A DNA stretch of 64,000 nt from Phormidium sp. FACHB-1136 (GTDB taxonomy: Bacteria > Cyanobacteriota > Cyanobacteriia > Phormidesmidales > Phormidesmidaceae), in the NCBI RefSeq assembly GCF_014697375.1, contig NZ_JACJRS010000005.1, forward strand, positions 1 through 64,000, written 5' to 3'. Positions 56,633 to 64,000 of the stretch are shown one piece after another. Below the pieces are notes generated by a model. It was not told where the DNA came from, ran no database searches, and saw only the letters and a program-made list of their open reading frames with translations. Each line of letters begins with the position of its first letter. Position 1 is the first letter of the stretch. Position numbers and translations under genes: made by a program.

Positions 56633-57201
56633 TCCTCAGACTCCTTGGACTTAGCGCCATCGGCCCCTTCAAATTGCAGCAGGCGGGTACTGGCGGCGAG
56701 GGCCAAAATCGACAGGGGAATGACCAAATACGTCCACTCTAGACCTCGAAACGACAGCCGTTCTAGTAGTCCTTTGACAAAGATCACCGTTAACAGCACA
56801 ATCAGCACTTCCATCAAGGTCTTTTTGAGGGTGCTGATACCGCCCAATTTCGCCCAAGTACCCGCTTCGGTATCAGACTTTTCAAGCTGAATAAACAGTG
56901 CATAAATGCCGTAGGCAAAATATAAAAATGCCAGCCCTACCAGAAATTCATCCAGACATTCCAATAGCTCAATGGTGGCCAGTTCTGTGGGAGAAATGCG
57001 GCTCCCTTCTATCACAGATTCCTCGGCATTAACAGCCAGCATCACGGCTTTTAGGGTGTTGACGGTGCCAATTCCAAACATCAGCAACGCCCCAATCAAA
57101 GACGATGCCACCGCCAGCACACTCATAAAGCGAGTCCAGCGGATGGCCATCACCAAACGAGGCATGGTCGTGGCAGGTTTGGAGGAAGAGGAATCGGTCA
57201 T
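56629..57201 (-). CDS. UPF0114 (YqhA) family membrane protein
   Basis: 190 residues. Family blocks: FMSVLAVASSLIGALLMFGI, LLECLDEFLVGLAFLYFAYG and LMEVLIVLLTVIFVKGLLER. Four TM helices and a charged C-terminal tail (AKSKESEE). Function unknown; E. coli YqhA is an inner-membrane protein of the same family. It overlaps the MFS start by 4 bp (56629-56632). Confidence 0.8.
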   Translation of the reverse strand: MTDSSSSKPATTMPRLVMAIRWTRFMSVLAVASSLIGALLMFGIGTVNTLKAVMLAVNAEESVIEGSRISPTELATIELLECLDEFLVGLAFLYFAYGIYALFIQLEKSDTEAGTWAKLGGISTLKKTLMEVLIVLLTVIFVKGLLERLSFRGLEWTYLVIPLSILALAASTRLLQFEGADGAKSKESEE

Positions 57202-57257
57202 GAATCGGTCATGAATATAGATAGGAAAACTCAGCGACGGCTACCAAAAGACTGGCC

Positions 57258-57941
57258 CTAGCCCTGGGGCAGGTTTTCGGACTGGTGGGTGTAGCTTTTC
57301 GTCAGAATATGGAGGCTGACCAGCAGCACCCACAGGGGGAACAGCAGCATGACCCAGCCCAAACTGTTGATGTAGCCAATTCTAAGCAGCATGATGGCGG
57401 CAAAGCCAAAGCCGATCCAGGCCGTCCAGCGGGGAATCACCCCCGTTCGCAGAAATAGGGTACAGCTAGAAATCATAAACACCCCGGCCATGCGAATGCT
57501 GTAGGTACTGAGGGTTTCGCGGGCGATGATGCGGCCTAGGTCGTAGACAGCGGGCAGATCAGATTCGGGGAGGCGGGTGGTGAGCAAAATCAGGCTACCT
57601 GTTACCGCTGAACTAACAAACAGCATGGCCACAAACAGTAGGCCGCTGCCCAGAAACACCGTGGCAAAAAATTGATCCTCCCGCTCCCCCAGCACGTCGC
57701 GCACCACCCCCATAAACCACAGGAAGGCAATCCCAGCAAAGGGCACCAGGTTCAGGGCCAGCAGCACGGCGGGCGTTTGGCTGAATAGTCCGCTCTCATT
57801 GTCTAAGGGCGTGGGTGGGGTCGCCAGCAAGATGAGGACGGAACTGATGATGAGCAACACCGAAAACAAAATGCCCGCGACGGCAGCCGCCTTGGGGGCT
57901 CGTAGGCGAGTGCGAGGGGGAAGCGGGGTATCTGAGGTCAT
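57258..57941 (-). CDS. Multi-TM membrane protein of unknown family
   Basis: 227 residues from ATG 57941 with about six TM helices, including AAAVAGILFSVLLIISSVLI, LALNLVPFAGIAFLWFMGVV, FVAMLFVSSAVTGSLILLTT and VMLLFPLWVLLVSLHILT. There are small Arg-Pro-rich head and Ser/His tail regions. I do not recognise a family. It begins the run of transporter-like genes (57201 follows after 56 bp) and is separated from the sulfatase by a 246 bp repeat-bearing spacer. Confidence 0.7.
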   Translation of the reverse strand: MTSDTPLPPRTRLRAPKAAAVAGILFSVLLIISSVLILLATPPTPLDNESGLFSQTPAVLLALNLVPFAGIAFLWFMGVVRDVLGEREDQFFATVFLGSGLLFVAMLFVSSAVTGSLILLTTRLPESDLPAVYDLGRIIARETLSTYSIRMAGVFMISSCTLFLRTGVIPRWTAWIGFGFAAIMLLRIGYINSLGWVMLLFPLWVLLVSLHILTKSYTHQSENLPQG

Positions 57942-58016
57942 GGGGGGAGCGTCGGGGTGAATGGCCAGCATGGGGGTAGCCCAGATCCTAGGATCTGTAG
58001 ATCACAAAGTCCCTGA

Positions 58017-58165
58017 ACCCCTCACCCCCAGCCCCTCTCCTTCCTGGGAGAGGGGAGCCGGAAGCCCTTCAAAGTCCCTCTCCCAACTTGGGGGAGGGAT
58101 TTAGGGTGGGGGCCAAGCTCAGGTCAGTAAGGCGAGTTTGTGATCAAAGGAAGAACCCTGGGATC
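58017..58165. repeat. C-rich compound repeat before the sulfatase stop
   Basis: CTCACCCCCAGCCCCTCTCC with the complementary GGGAGAGGGG, then CTCTCCCAACTTGGGGGAGGG, then ACCCTGGGATCT near 58155. The same three elements in similar order make up the block at 51567-51700. Dispersed repeats of this kind are widespread in cyanobacterial intergenic DNA. Confidence 0.6.
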
Positions 58166-58187
58166 TCTTTTTCCTGGAATCTCCCGG

Positions 58188-59870
58188 TTAGTTGCTGCCG
58201 GGGGGGATGGATTGCAGTTGTTCTAGCACCTGATCCACCGTAAAGCTGGCGGCCTTTTGGCGGGGTGGATACTGCTTGAAGGTAGACAGAAATTCTGCCA
58301 CCTTGCCCTGGGCAGGCACCAGCAGGAAGATGTGATCCAAAATCCAATCCCAGTAGGTGTTGGAGGTTAGGGTGGCCCGTTCGTAGGGGTCTGTCCTCAG
58401 GTTAAAGATGTAGGGGAAGCGCAGGGGCCGGAATTCCCGCTGCCAAACATCCAGGGTGCCCATGGCGTCTTGCACTTTAAAGTGCAGCTTCCAGTTGTCG
58501 TAGCGCATGGCCAACAGGTCGCCATCGTCCGAGAAGTAGAAGAACTCCTGGCGGGGGCCTTCGGTGGTTTGGCCCGTCAGGTAGGGCAGGAAGTTGTAGC
58601 CGTCCAAATGCACCTTAAAGTTCCGACCAGCGGCCTTGTAGCCCGTCAGCAGTTTGTCCTTCACCTCTGGGGCACCCGCCGCCGCGAGGATGGTGGGCAT
58701 CCAGTCGAGGTGAGACATCACGTCGTTCGACACGGTGCCCGGTTGGATGTGCCCCGGCCAGCGCACCATGGCCGGAATCCGAAAGGCTCCTTCCCAGCCG
58801 GAGTTTTTCTCGTTGCGGAAGGGGGTCATGGCCGCATCGGGCCAGGAGTTCATGTGGGGGCCGTTGTCGGTGCTGTAGAAAACGATGGTGTTTTCGGCGA
58901 GGCCCAACTCATCCAGGGCATCGAGGATTTGGCCAACGTTTTTGTCGTGGTCCACCATCACATCGTGGTAGGGCGACTGCCAACGTCCGGCCTGCCCCAC
59001 GCTTTCGGGCTTGGGGTGGGTACGGAAGTGCATGTGGGTAAAGTTCGTCCACATAAAGAAGGGTTGCCCCGCTGTCGCCTGCTTCTTCAGGTAGTCTACC
59101 GAGCGGTCGGCGATGTCGTCGTCGATGGTTTCCATCCGCTTTTTGGTCAGCGGGCCAGTGTCTTCAATGCGGCCATCGGCGAAGGTGTGCAGCACCCCAC
59201 GGGGGCCAAAACGCTTGGCAAAGTTCGGGAATTCTTGGGGATCGGGATAGTCGGGCAGTTCCGGCTCTTCCTCGGCATTGAGGTGGTAGAGGTTGCCGTA
59301 GAACTCATCAAAGCCGTGGTTGGTGGGCAAAAATTCGTCCTTGTCGCCCAGGTGGTTTTTGCCAAATTGGGCGGTGGCATAGCCCTGGGCCTTCAGCAGT
59401 TCCGCAATGGTGGGATCCTCAGGCCGCAGCCCCAGATCCGAACCGGGCAGACCCACTTTGCTCATCCCGGTACGAAACACGCTCTGCCCCGTAATAAAGG
59501 CAGCGCGTCCGGCGGTGCAGCTTTGCTCACCGTAGTAGTCGGTAAAAATCACCCCTTCTTCGGCGATGCGGTCAATGTTGGGGGTGCGAAAACCCATCAG
59601 ACCCTTGGTGTAGGCGCTGATGTCACTCTGGCCGATGTCGTCGCCCCAAATCACCACAATGTTGGGCTTGGTGGGGGCGGTTGTCGCTGCGCTAGGGGCG
59701 CTACTAGCCGAGGAATAAGCGGCGGCCATGGCCTGACCATTCCCCAAACCCAGCCAGCTAGAGGGGGCCAGCACCAGGGTGATCGCCAAGGCTCCGGCGA
59801 TCAAACGAGTCAGGAGGCGAGGGGGAAGCGATCTTCCACGACGCCAAACCTGATGAGAAAAATTACTCAT
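58188..59870 (-). CDS. Exported arylsulfatase (type I, formylglycine-dependent)
   Basis: Hydrolyses sulfate esters. 560 residues from ATG 59870. Signal region RLIAGALAITLVLAPSSWLG is followed by AMAAAYSS. Metal pair Asp77-Asp78 is in IVVIWGDDIGQSD, and the formylglycine target Cys118 is in EQSCTAGRAAFITGQ (CxAxR type). Lys and His are in GKNHLGDKDEF, and the second metal half in YSTDNGPHMNSWPDA. The protein fits the arylsulfatase A-like family of bacterial periplasm or outer surface. The Cys is the substrate of an FGE, and one is encoded 7 kb downstream on the same strand. The alternative start at 59909 only adds 13 polar residues. Confidence 0.92.
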   Translation of the reverse strand: MSNFSHQVWRRGRSLPPRLLTRLIAGALAITLVLAPSSWLGLGNGQAMAAAYSSASSAPSAATTAPTKPNIVVIWGDDIGQSDISAYTKGLMGFRTPNIDRIAEEGVIFTDYYGEQSCTAGRAAFITGQSVFRTGMSKVGLPGSDLGLRPEDPTIAELLKAQGYATAQFGKNHLGDKDEFLPTNHGFDEFYGNLYHLNAEEEPELPDYPDPQEFPNFAKRFGPRGVLHTFADGRIEDTGPLTKKRMETIDDDIADRSVDYLKKQATAGQPFFMWTNFTHMHFRTHPKPESVGQAGRWQSPYHDVMVDHDKNVGQILDALDELGLAENTIVFYSTDNGPHMNSWPDAAMTPFRNEKNSGWEGAFRIPAMVRWPGHIQPGTVSNDVMSHLDWMPTILAAAGAPEVKDKLLTGYKAAGRNFKVHLDGYNFLPYLTGQTTEGPRQEFFYFSDDGDLLAMRYDNWKLHFKVQDAMGTLDVWQREFRPLRFPYIFNLRTDPYERATLTSNTYWDWILDHIFLLVPAQGKVAEFLSTFKQYPPRQKAASFTVDQVLEQLQSIPPGSN

Positions 59871-60333
59871 AGAGTTGCGGTCTCCATTCCGTGATTTTGC
59901 AATCAACAATGAAATTCAGCAGTGATTGAGTGGATTGTACGCTGAAGTCTTTTGCGGTCACTATTCAAAAAACGCAAGTTAATATAAAACGACAACCGCT
60001 TGTGCCGGATGTGCGAAGCCCAGCCACAACGCATCACGGACTGATTGGGCACCTCGATCTCGCGCTCCATAACCCGCCGTGTCAATTGCTCAGTCTCAGT
60101 CTCAGTCTCAGGTAGTGCATCTTAGGGCAGGCCAGAGGAAAAGATGGGGTCGCCTTGCTTGGCCCGCTTCTCTCTGAATGCAGCGATCTAATGCGGTGAT
60201 TGTAGTCACGGAGAACCTGCACCAGTCCCCCATCGTATTAAGGAAATCAACGCCTTCACGGTGCCTTTACAATTTGCCCCTATGCTAGGAGCACCGTGCA
60301 TTGCGGTGTCCTGACATATTGAGGGAGTGGGCA
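59871..60333. other. Intergenic region between the sulfatase and amylase genes
   Basis: 463 bp divergent spacer with the promoters of both. It includes a hexamer run (CAGTCT three and a half times, 60090-60111), and the last part is AT-richer. Nothing coding is recognised. GAGGGAGTG lies 4-12 bp before the amylase start. Confidence 0.4.
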
Positions 60334-61968
60334 ATGGCGAGTGTTTTTCGGCAACTGAAGGAAACCTTTGGCAGTTTGGGAACCACCCTTACGGACGAAG
60401 TACGGGAGAACGCTAGGGCGACGTTGCGGGACTGGTTGGAGGCCAATGAGGATCACCTGAGATCCAAGCAGAGCGGCTTTAACGGCACCATGATGCAGTA
60501 TTTCCATTGGTATAGCCCTACCGATGGGGAGCACTGGAATCGATTGCGAGAGGAGGCCCCGGCCCTGGCGGAGGCGGGCATTACGGCGCTGTGGTTGCCC
60601 CCGGCCCAGAAGGGGATTGGCGGCGGCTACGATGTGGGCTATGGCGTATACGACCTGTTTGACCTGGGGGAATTTGACCAGCAGGGCACGGTTCGCACCA
60701 AGTACGGCACCAAGGATGAGTATGTGGCGGCGGTGAAGGCCTGCCGCGATCTGGGCATTAATGTCTATGCCGATGTGGTGTTTAACCACAAAATGGCGGC
60801 GGATTTTGAGGAGGAGTTTAACGCTACGCCGATGGATCCCCAAAATCGGTTCCGGGCCTTGGGCGATATGCGGTGGATTAAGTCTTGGACGGGGTTTAAC
60901 TTTCCGGGGCGGGGCGACACCTATTCCAGCATGAAGTGGCACTGGTACCATTTCGATGCCATCGACTACAACAGCTACGAGCCGGATTTTAAGGCCGTGT
61001 GGCTGATGGAGGGCAAAAGCTTTGAGGACAAGGTCAGCCTGGAACTGGGCAGCTACGACTACCTGATGGGCTGCGACCTCGATACCGACCATCCCGAAGT
61101 GCAGGGCGAGCTGAAATACTGGGGCGAGTGGATGCTGGATAACGTCGGGGTGGACGGTTTCCGGTTGGATGCCATCAAGCACATCTGCGGCGACTTTTTT
61201 GTGGACTGGCTAGATCACCTGGAAAACTATGCCCAGCGGGATCTGTTCTGCGTGGGGGAATACTGGACCTACGACCTGGGTACCCTGAGCTGGTATGCGG
61301 GCAACTCTGGCGGACGGCTGAGCCTGTTTGATGCGCCGCTGCACCTGAATTTCTACAGGGCCAGCAAATCCGGCGACCGTTACGACATGCGTACCATCTT
61401 CGACAATACGGTGGTGCAGGACATGCCCCTGCTGGCCGTCACCCTGGTGGAAAACCACGACACCCAGCCCCTACAGGCCCTAGAATCCGTGGTGGAAGCC
61501 TGGTTTAAGCCCCTGGCCTATGCCCTAATTCTGCTGCGGGCGGAGGGATACCCCTGCATTTTCTACCCGGACTACTACGGTGCCCACTACGTAGATCGGG
61601 GCCGCGACGGCAACGAGTACGAAATTTGGATGGATTCCCACCGGGAGATCCTAGACCGCCTGCTGCAGGCCCGCAAGCACTTTGCCCATGGCCCCCAATA
61701 CACCTATTTCGACCATCCCAACCAGATCGGCTGGACAAGACTGGGCACCGAAGCCAACCCCCGCGCCATGGCGGTGATGCTAAGCAACGGCCCCGGTGGC
61801 GGCAAATGGATGGAGGTGGGGCGGCCCAACACGACCTTCTACGACCTCACGGGCCACATCCCAGACACTATCACCACCAACGACCACGGCTGGGCCGAAT
61901 TCCGCTGCAACGGCGGTTCGGTGTCCGTGTGGGTGGAAGATCATCCTATCCTGCGGGCGTTTCGGTAG
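60334..61968 (+). CDS. Cytosolic alpha-amylase, GH13
   Basis: Hydrolyses alpha-1,4-glucan, presumably glycogen. 544 residues without signal peptide. GH13 regions in order: VYADVVFNHKMA (region I), VDGFRLDAIKHI with the nucleophile Asp (II), CVGEYWTYD with the acid Glu (III), and VTLVENHDTQP with the third carboxylate (IV). Domain A begins NGTMMQYFHWYSPTDGEHW, characteristic of the cytoplasmic AmyS-type (GH13_5) enzymes. The head (MASVFRQLKETFGSLGTTLT) is an extra 50-residue helical region. The ATG has a strong GGGAG site. Confidence 0.9.
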   Translation: MASVFRQLKETFGSLGTTLTDEVRENARATLRDWLEANEDHLRSKQSGFNGTMMQYFHWYSPTDGEHWNRLREEAPALAEAGITALWLPPAQKGIGGGYDVGYGVYDLFDLGEFDQQGTVRTKYGTKDEYVAAVKACRDLGINVYADVVFNHKMAADFEEEFNATPMDPQNRFRALGDMRWIKSWTGFNFPGRGDTYSSMKWHWYHFDAIDYNSYEPDFKAVWLMEGKSFEDKVSLELGSYDYLMGCDLDTDHPEVQGELKYWGEWMLDNVGVDGFRLDAIKHICGDFFVDWLDHLENYAQRDLFCVGEYWTYDLGTLSWYAGNSGGRLSLFDAPLHLNFYRASKSGDRYDMRTIFDNTVVQDMPLLAVTLVENHDTQPLQALESVVEAWFKPLAYALILLRAEGYPCIFYPDYYGAHYVDRGRDGNEYEIWMDSHREILDRLLQARKHFAHGPQYTYFDHPNQIGWTRLGTEANPRAMAVMLSNGPGGGKWMEVGRPNTTFYDLTGHIPDTITTNDHGWAEFRCNGGSVSVWVEDHPILRAFR

Positions 61969-62264
61969 GTCATAGACATCGCGCCACGCCATCGCCTACC
62001 ACTGGCCTAGCCTTATACCAAATCCTAATCGAATAATCCCGATTCCCAGCCCAGCAAACCGTAGGGGCGAGGTCTCCTTGCCCGCTGATACCGGGGGCAA
62101 ACAAGCCGGATTTAGCCTTAGATCTATCCGGTGGCTGAGGGTCGATCACCCCTCAGATCTACCCTAGGGTATAAATCCTTGTAAATTCAGGGCTTGGGCG
62201 GTTGAGGCTCGTTAGACTAGGCGATGACTCAACCCAACTGCCGTTGTCTTAATCCGAGCCTGCT
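61969..62264. repeat. Spacer with hairpin repeat copy 5
   Basis: GTAGGGGCGAGG-TCT-CCTTGCCC (62061-62083) keeps a full stem only if a G-T pair is allowed, and is followed by ATACC and CAAGCCGGATTTAG. This matches copy 3 in order. The remainder of the spacer shows no gene. Confidence 0.7.
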
Positions 62265-64000
62265 GTGAACCCGATCCCTGCTTCCCCGACCCTAGGTTTG
62301 TCCGTGCCTGAGTGGGCTACCCCCAGACAAGGGATATCCCTAGATCTGAGCGAAACCCAGAAATTGCTGGACTGGGCCGAAGCCGTTGGCCACCTGGAGG
62401 ACACCATCTTTCACCAGGGGCAGGTCTATGCCCAGCGTTTGGGGGCGCACTATCGGGCCGACGGGTTGACGGAATTTGGCTTTTGGACGCCGGAACTGGC
62501 CGCTGAGGTGATCCAGTCGGAGCGCACCCTGGAGCTAGAGATTCTGGTACCGCTTCAGCCCATTGACTTTCGGGCCGACCAGCAAACAGTGGATTTTCAG
62601 CGGCATCGGATTCCCGTGATGCAGCAGGGGGAATACGTGTGGGCCGTGGTGGCGGGGCTGACGGCAGGCACCCGCGACCAAGCGGGATGCTTCTACTGGC
62701 TGCGCTATGTAGACCCGGAGGGGCGAGAGCATCCCATCCGCGATCCCCTGGCCTATTCCTTGCCCTATGGCGTGTTTGCCCCGGCAGAACTCTACGACAT
62801 GGATCGGCTCCAGCGAGAACGGGCCGATCTGTCCTACCTCCATCGCACCGCTGTCCCTGGGGAGGATGGGGATCTTCCCCGTCTGTCACCCCCGACCAAC
62901 ATTCTGCAAATCCACGTTAAAACCGCCAGCCCAGAGGGTTCTGTAGAAGGCTTAACCCGCATTTACCGCACCATTTCCGACAAGCTAGCGGCGGGGGACG
63001 ACCTCACCCCAGCAGAAATGGCCTACGTGGGCTACGAGGCGGTACAGTTGTTGCCTGTGGAACCGACCATTGAATATCGGCGGGAAGATACCAACCTGGA
63101 TCACGAATTCTTTGCGGTGGTGGGCATTAACTATGCCGAGGATCCCGATACGGAAGATCCCGACGATAAGAATCCCGACGCTGGGAATCCCCAGGCGGAA
63201 CACGCCACTGCTAGGGTCAACGCCGAACCCACCACCCTCACCGTCACCCTACGCCAACCCAACACCCAAAACTGGGGCTACGATGTGCCAATTTTGGGTT
63301 CCGCTGCTACTAATCCTGCCGTACTGGGTAGCCTGCGCCCCGATGAAATGGTGGACTTGATTGTGACGCTGCACAATTTTTCCCAGGGGCCGATTCAGGT
63401 AATCTACGACCTAGTTTATGGCCATGCGGATAACCAAGCCCTAGAACTGTTGCCCCAGCAGTTTTTCAAAGGGCCAAATATGTATGGCCAAGACCTCAAC
63501 CACCAACTGCCCCAGGTGCGGGCGATTTTGCTAGAAATGCAGCGGCGCAAAATTAACACCGGGGTGGATGGCATTCGGGTGGATGGCGGGCAAGATTTCC
63601 GCTTCTTTAACCCCCTCAGCGGGCGAGTGGAACACGACGATATGTACCTGATTGCCATGAGTGACGTGGTGCAAGACATCCAAGGCCACCAGCGGCTCAT
63701 GTTCACCATTTTTGAGGATGGTCGGCCCTGGCCAGAGGAGGGCTGGGAGGAAAAATCCACCTACCGCGAATTGATGGAGGCCAAGCCGGGATCATTCCAG
63801 TGGGGGCCGCTGGTGTTTGCCCACAACACCCCCACCCTGAAGGGGTTTTGGGACTACAAATGGCCGCGAGTCTGCGAAGTGATTACCCAGGGCGACCACT
63901 GGATCACGGGCTGCGGCAACCACGACACCGTGCGGCGCGGCAACCAAATTGACCTCAACGCCGACATCAACTGGAACCTGGGCGACACCCTACCCCGTGC
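62265..64000 (+). CDS. GH13-like glycosidase, probable glucosylglycerol hydrolase (3' end outside window)
   Basis: From GTG 62265 (TAA in frame 13 bp before) the frame stays open for 578 codons to the window edge. An N-terminal 190-residue part is followed by VGYEAVQLLPVEPTIEYRRE (amylase strand 2) and MYGQDLNHQLPQVRAILLEM. The catalytic nucleophile is in GVDGIRVDGGQDFRF; the acid-like block is FTIFEDGRPWPEEG; and CGNHDTVRRGNQ supplies the third Asp. The layout recalls the cyanobacterial glucosylglycerol hydrolase family (Slr1670-type) that breaks down the osmolyte glucosylglycerol. An Asp/Pro/Asn-rich insertion lies before the catalytic core. The family call is moderately sure; the GH13-like catalytic core is clearer. 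Confidence 0.65.
   Translation, partial: MNPIPASPTLGLSVPEWATPRQGISLDLSETQKLLDWAEAVGHLEDTIFHQGQVYAQRLGAHYRADGLTEFGFWTPELAAEVIQSERTLELEILVPLQPIDFRADQQTVDFQRHRIPVMQQGEYVWAVVAGLTAGTRDQAGCFYWLRYVDPEGREHPIRDPLAYSLPYGVFAPAELYDMDRLQRERADLSYLHRTAVPGEDGDLPRLSPPTNILQIHVKTASPEGSVEGLTRIYRTISDKLAAGDDLTPAEMAYVGYEAVQLLPVEPTIEYRREDTNLDHEFFAVVGINYAEDPDTEDPDDKNPDAGNPQAEHATARVNAEPTTLTVTLRQPNTQNWGYDVPILGSAATNPAVLGSLRPDEMVDLIVTLHNFSQGPIQVIYDLVYGHADNQALELLPQQFFKGPNMYGQDLNHQLPQVRAILLEMQRRKINTGVDGIRVDGGQDFRFFNPLSGRVEHDDMYLIAMSDVVQDIQGHQRLMFTIFEDGRPWPEEGWEEKSTYRELMEAKPGSFQWGPLVFAHNTPTLKGFWDYKWPRVCEVITQGDHWITGCGNHDTVRRGNQIDLNADINWNLGDTLPR

Noticed and set aside
58470-59894. 474-codon plus-strand frame opposite the sulfatase
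   Set aside because: Gly/Val/His-rich antisense shadow; the minus strand carries all sulfatase motifs in order.

Overview
The window is a 64 kb piece of a GC-rich cyanobacterial chromosome. The diagnosis rests on the gene content: ferredoxin-type nitrate and nitrite reductases behind an NtcA-type promoter, an IctB-family membrane protein, a GAF-GAF-PAS class IIIb adenylate cyclase of the Anabaena CyaB1 layout, Gap1-type GAPDH, a ComFB-family protein, TIGR04376 and Npun_F5560 family proteins, three SLH repeats in one protein, and a probable glucosylglycerol hydrolase. The AT-poor coding style and many small intergenic hairpin repeats suggest a Leptolyngbya/Nodosilinea-like organism rather than a marine picocyanobacterium (inference).

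Layout. 1-1.2 kb: an IS1-like transposase with an in-frame stop, apparently inserted into a frameshifted DDE transposase. 1.4-12.6 kb: SRPBCC protein, CyaB1-like cyclase, flavin amine oxidase, MiaB, a DHH phosphoesterase, tRNA-Arg(CCG), then a two-gene operon of a double-domain histidine phosphatase (probable CTG start) and a degenerate dihydroorotase. 13-25 kb: gap1, a lipoprotein, ictB, a DUF1802 gene with a possible small RNA upstream, larB, rseP-nth, a TIGR04376 protein, a GspC/PilP-like membrane protein, a DUF815 ATPase and a LysR regulator. 25-37.5 kb: argH followed directly by a GT2-TPR protein, ComFB, DoxX, a REC-PAS-cyclase, a peptide-type binding lipoprotein, DUF4168, an ABC exporter, a FAH-family hydrolase and rpsF. 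38-50.3 kb: coiled-coil protein, SLH protein, a secreted protein behind paired palindromes, PsiE, narB and nirA with a divergent HEAT-repeat gene, a MerR/VWA operon, and the pyruvate dehydrogenase E2 subunit.

50.4-59.9 kb is the most unusual region. A secreted formylglycine-generating enzyme and a secreted arylsulfatase with a CxAxR target motif bracket eight membrane-protein genes. These are a DUF202-BASS fusion with twelve heptads, three more DUF202 proteins, a DUF1622 protein, an MFS transporter, a UPF0114/YqhA protein and a multi-TM protein. Several overlap by 4 bp. I read this as a candidate sulfate-ester utilisation or envelope locus. The right edge (60.3-64 kb) has a cytosolic GH13 alpha-amylase and the first 578 codons of a GH13-like glucosylglycerol hydrolase candidate.

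The window also has dispersed repeats: a TAGGGGCGAGG-type hairpin family with compensatory stem changes, a 76 bp G/C-run palindrome, and A/T-rich tandem duplications.
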